Shown here: in pieces, positions 6,370 to 6,710 of the stretch
Layout: each line of letters opens with the position of its first letter
Position numbering within the stretch: the first letter of the stretch is position 1
NCBI GenBank assembly: GCA_003539755.1
Contig: DPOH01000306.1
Coordinates: forward strand, 1-6,710
DNA length: 6,710 nucleotides
Reading direction: 5' to 3'
Origin: Clostridium sp.
Lineage (GTDB): Bacteria > Bacillota > Clostridia > Clostridiales > Clostridiaceae
Program-made: the position numbers and the translations under genes
The notes under the pieces: model-generated
What the model was told of the DNA's origin: nothing
Databases searched by the model: none
Seen by the model: only the letters and a program-made list of their open reading frames with translations

Positions 6370-6602
6370 TAGATTTCCTGAGGTGTGCGCTAAGCTTATG
6401 ATATTCAACCTACATGACATTTTCGGGATTTGCAACATGCTTATGGATGTCGGACTTCATATATTCACGGAAGTGGCGGAAGATGGCAAAAGTAAGTTGA
6501 GCTTAACCCACCTGCGAGGCGCAGGTATTGAATATATAGGTGAACGGCATGTTGGGAAATGTTTTTATGAAAGTAACACTTCAGAAATGAAGTGTTTTTT
6601 TA
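6370..6602 (+). ncRNA. Structured non-coding RNA, probable raiA-motif RNA (6S RNA is the alternative)
   Basis: An RNA of about 230 nt with its own promoter and terminator. Its sequence is far less AT-biased than its surroundings, as expected when structure is conserved. Helices that can be drawn: P1 6373-6381 with 6552-6560; P2 6404-6412 with 6537-6544 (one bulged A); P3 6415-6420 with 6447-6452; P4 6460-6467 with 6529-6536 (8 bp, perfect); and P5, ACCTGCG with CGCAGGT (6510-6516, 6520-6526). TAAGCTTA (6391-6398) can also pair with TGAGCTTA (6498-6505) as a pseudoknot across P2 and P4. A purine-rich segment (about 6468-6495, including CGGAAGTGGCGGAAG and GGCAAAAGT) stays unpaired. A branched, pseudoknotted, highly conserved-looking RNA in Clostridium fits the raiA motif as I recall it; 6S RNA also has paired ends but is one long rod. 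No raiA gene is visible next to it. It is an ncRNA with high confidence; the family name is about 0.6. Confidence 0.85.
6575..6601 (+). terminator. Intrinsic terminator of the ncRNA
   Basis: A perfect 9-bp stem, AACACTTCA (6575-6583) with TGAAGTGTT (6588-6596), closed by a GAAA tetraloop and running into a T tract to 6601. It lies 14 bases after the 3' strand of the closing helix. Confidence 0.95.
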
Positions 6603-6621
6603 TATAAATTTATAAAAAAAT

Positions 6622-6656
6622 GAGATAAATAAAAATAATATAATTTTAATTATCTC
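6622..6656. repeat. Inverted repeat upstream of the last gene
   Basis: GAGATAA (6622-6628) and TTATCTC (6650-6656) are exact inverted copies 21 bases apart, flanking a TATAAT-like sequence at 6639-6644. They may be an operator pair around a promoter, though no good -35 box is visible. Chance cannot be excluded. Confidence 0.3.
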
Positions 6657-6667
6657 CAAGATACGAG

Positions 6668-6679
6668 CCCATATATGGG
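6668..6679. promoter_or_regulatory. Palindrome CCCATATATGGG at the ribosome binding site of the last gene
   Basis: A perfect 12-base palindrome whose right half supplies the GGG of the ribosome binding site (GGGGTGA, 6677-6683) for the ATG at 6687. In RNA it could dimerise or partly mask the site; in DNA it could be an operator. Confidence 0.35.
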
Positions 6680-6686
6680 GTGAAAT

Positions 6687-6710
6687 ATGTTTTTAGAGGA
6701 ATTAATGAAG
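6687..6710 (+). CDS. Start of a gene cut by the window end
   Basis: ATG at 6687 follows GGGGTGA (6677-6683) at suitable distance, and eight codons (MFLEELMK) are open to the last base. Too short to identify. It does not look like the start of a RaiA/HPF ribosome-hibernation protein. Confidence 0.55.

Noticed and set aside
6370..6602. SRP RNA, tmRNA or RNase P RNA
   Set aside because: The SRP core (GGAAGCAGC-type loop), the tmRNA tRNA-like end and the RNase P core motifs are all absent. 6S RNA is kept as the alternative because of the paired ends.
6383..6607. Open reading frame of 74 codons starting with GTG
   Set aside because: It lies wholly inside the structured ncRNA, has no ribosome binding site, ends in the RNA's terminator T tract, and its translation resembles no protein.
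1..6710. CRISPR array, insertion sequence, phage or defence genes
   Set aside because: No regular spaced repeats, transposase, integrase or defence-type protein is seen on either strand.

Overview
The window is AT-rich DNA from a low-GC Gram-positive anaerobe, most likely a cluster I Clostridium. The evidence is strong AGGAGG/AGGTG-type ribosome binding sites, A/T-ending codons, a class I SAM (S-box) riboswitch ahead of methionine genes, a methionine synthase split from its activation domain, and a secreted choline-binding-type wall protein. The species cannot be fixed from sequence alone.

Bases 1-3354 are a methionine unit on the + strand. A SAM-I riboswitch with a complete aptamer, antiterminator and terminator (1-155) precedes two coupled genes. 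The first encodes a free-standing methionine synthase activation protein (about 204-887). The second encodes cobalamin-dependent methionine synthase MetH, which lacks that C-terminal domain (877-3309). Together they replace one full-length MetH: MetH makes methionine from homocysteine and methyl-tetrahydrofolate, and the small protein should rescue oxidised cobalamin using SAM. High SAM should stop transcription before both genes.

Bases 3325-4582 hold a gene on the - strand for an exported wall-binding protein: signal peptide, cadherin-like beta-sandwich region, Asp run, low-complexity linker and C-terminal choline-binding-type repeats. It converges on metH, and a shared bidirectional hairpin terminator separates them. 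Divergent from it, with its own promoter, is a membrane S component of an ECF vitamin transporter (4754-5296) that resembles the niacin transporter NiaX. It ends in a good terminator.

Bases 5540-6312 hold a small operon of two acidic cytosolic proteins: a DUF1292 (YrzB-like) protein and a 132-residue protein I do not recognise.

Bases 6335-6601 hold the most striking element. A consensus extended -10 promoter drives a non-coding RNA of about 230 nt. Its ends pair, several internal helices and a pseudoknot can be drawn, and it finishes in a GAAA-loop terminator. By its fold and high-complexity sequence I think it is the raiA-motif RNA, an ncRNA family without an established molecular function; 6S RNA is the main alternative. 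The window ends with the first eight codons of another + strand gene (6687-6710).
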